This document shows, piece after piece, positions 26,425 through 27,002 of a stretch of 27,002 bases of DNA; position 1 is the stretch's first letter; each line of letters starts with the position of its first letter. Under the pieces are notes generated by a model that saw only the letters and a program-made list of their open reading frames with translations, was not told where the DNA came from and ran no database searches. Made by a program: the position numbers and the translations under genes. The stretch lies in assembly GCA_009731375.1 (NCBI GenBank), contig BJOX01000034.1, forward strand, positions 455,578-482,579, read 5' to 3'. Source of the stretch: Paulinella micropora. Taxonomy: Eukaryota; Cercozoa; Imbricatea; Euglyphida.

Positions 26425-27002
26425 CCAAAAAACAAGGAATTTCGGCATTCACGACACTCCCCTAACGCAAATATTTGCGTGAATTCCAAAAAAAACTATA
26501 TCAGCATCAAGATCGAGTCTGTGGCTAGACCCTGTCAATATCAGCTCCCAATTCCTCCTGGTTCACACAAACCATGACTTATTCCTATGGGAGAGCAGAA
26601 AATAGGCTAAAAAAACAAGGAATTTCGCATTCAGGACACTCCCCTAACGCAAATATTTGCGTGAATTCCAAAAAAACTATATGAGCATCAACATCGAATC
26701 TGGGGCTAGCCACCCTGCAAATATGAGCTCCCAAATCCTCCTGGTTCCCACAAACCATGATTTATTCCGACAGGGATGCAGAAAAAAGCAAAGAATGTTG
26801 GCATTCAGGACACTCCCCTAACGCAAATATTTGCGTGAACTTCAAAAAAAAATCATATCAGCATCAACATCGAGTCTGGGGCTAGCCACCCTGCAAATAT
26901 GAGCTCCCAACTCCTCCTCGTTCCCACAAACCATGATTTATTCCGACAGGGTGCCGAAATGGGGGGAGGGGGGGAGGGGGGGGGGGGGGGGAACACAATT
27001 TT
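26425..27002. repeat. Satellite block 2, same family, three monomers
   Basis: The monomers match block 1, with intact palindromes at 26465-26480, 26647-26662 and 26821-26836 (spacing 182 and 174). The block ends in a G-rich run and ACACAATTT, the same junction as block 1, so both blocks belong to one larger repeat unit. Confidence 0.93.

Noticed and set aside
24134-26836. CRISPR-like array from regular palindrome spacing
   Set aside because: The spacing of about 180 bp and similar spacers mark a eukaryotic satellite, not a CRISPR.

Overview
The window looks like a repeat-saturated eukaryotic nuclear scaffold from a short-read assembly. The evidence is one spliced protein-coding gene with GT-AG introns, a Ty3/gypsy-type retrotransposon, kilobases of microsatellite, tRNA-derived and satellite repeats, and five runs of N. 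I cannot name the organism. Nothing distinguishes an invertebrate from an alga or another protist, and no bacterial operon, ribosome-binding site or prokaryotic gene is present.

Positions 1-8220. The main gene here is not visible as one open frame. Five small exons (461-676, 3145-3203, 5630-5696, 5928-6017, 7613-7714) join in phase into a complete 177-residue CIAO2B/MIP18 (Cia2) protein, a cytosolic iron-sulfur targeting factor. About 0.5 kb of coding sequence is spread over 7.25 kb, because the introns are filled with CATA, GATA, GAAT, TTTA, CA and CT arrays, several of them palindromic. The 3' end of exon 2, with its 5' splice site, is amplified into a 17-copy, mostly 32-bp minisatellite. 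A decayed second copy of exon 3 lies 327 bp upstream of the real one.

Positions 8220-9650 are low-copy sequence with one doubtful ORF, an inverted repeat and a short direct repeat.

Positions 9655-17290 (minus strand) hold Ty3/gypsy material. In transcription order this is a Pro/Ser/Thr-rich ORF1, an in-frame UGA, an 830-codon Pol with reverse transcriptase and RNase H, a -1 frame step into integrase (truncated before its catalytic Glu), an 807-bp stretch that may be a second LTR, and a roughly 700-residue ORF of unknown function broken by two frameshifts.

Positions 17290-20750 are a strongly G+T-skewed non-coding tract with local duplications, possibly the leader or LTR region of the retroelement.

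Positions 20803-22690 are AT-rich with no recognised gene. They are followed by a 57-codon single-pass membrane protein candidate on the minus strand (22690-22863).

Positions 22890-27002 are repeats: a trinucleotide gradient, two blocks of a roughly 180-bp satellite carrying a 16-bp palindrome, a duplicated tRNA-like element, and hairpin-bearing repeats, separated by gaps of 640 and 817 N.

The most noteworthy features are the splice-donor minisatellite inside an essential gene, the single-stop arrangement of ORF1 and Pol, and the uncharacterised ORF downstream of integrase.
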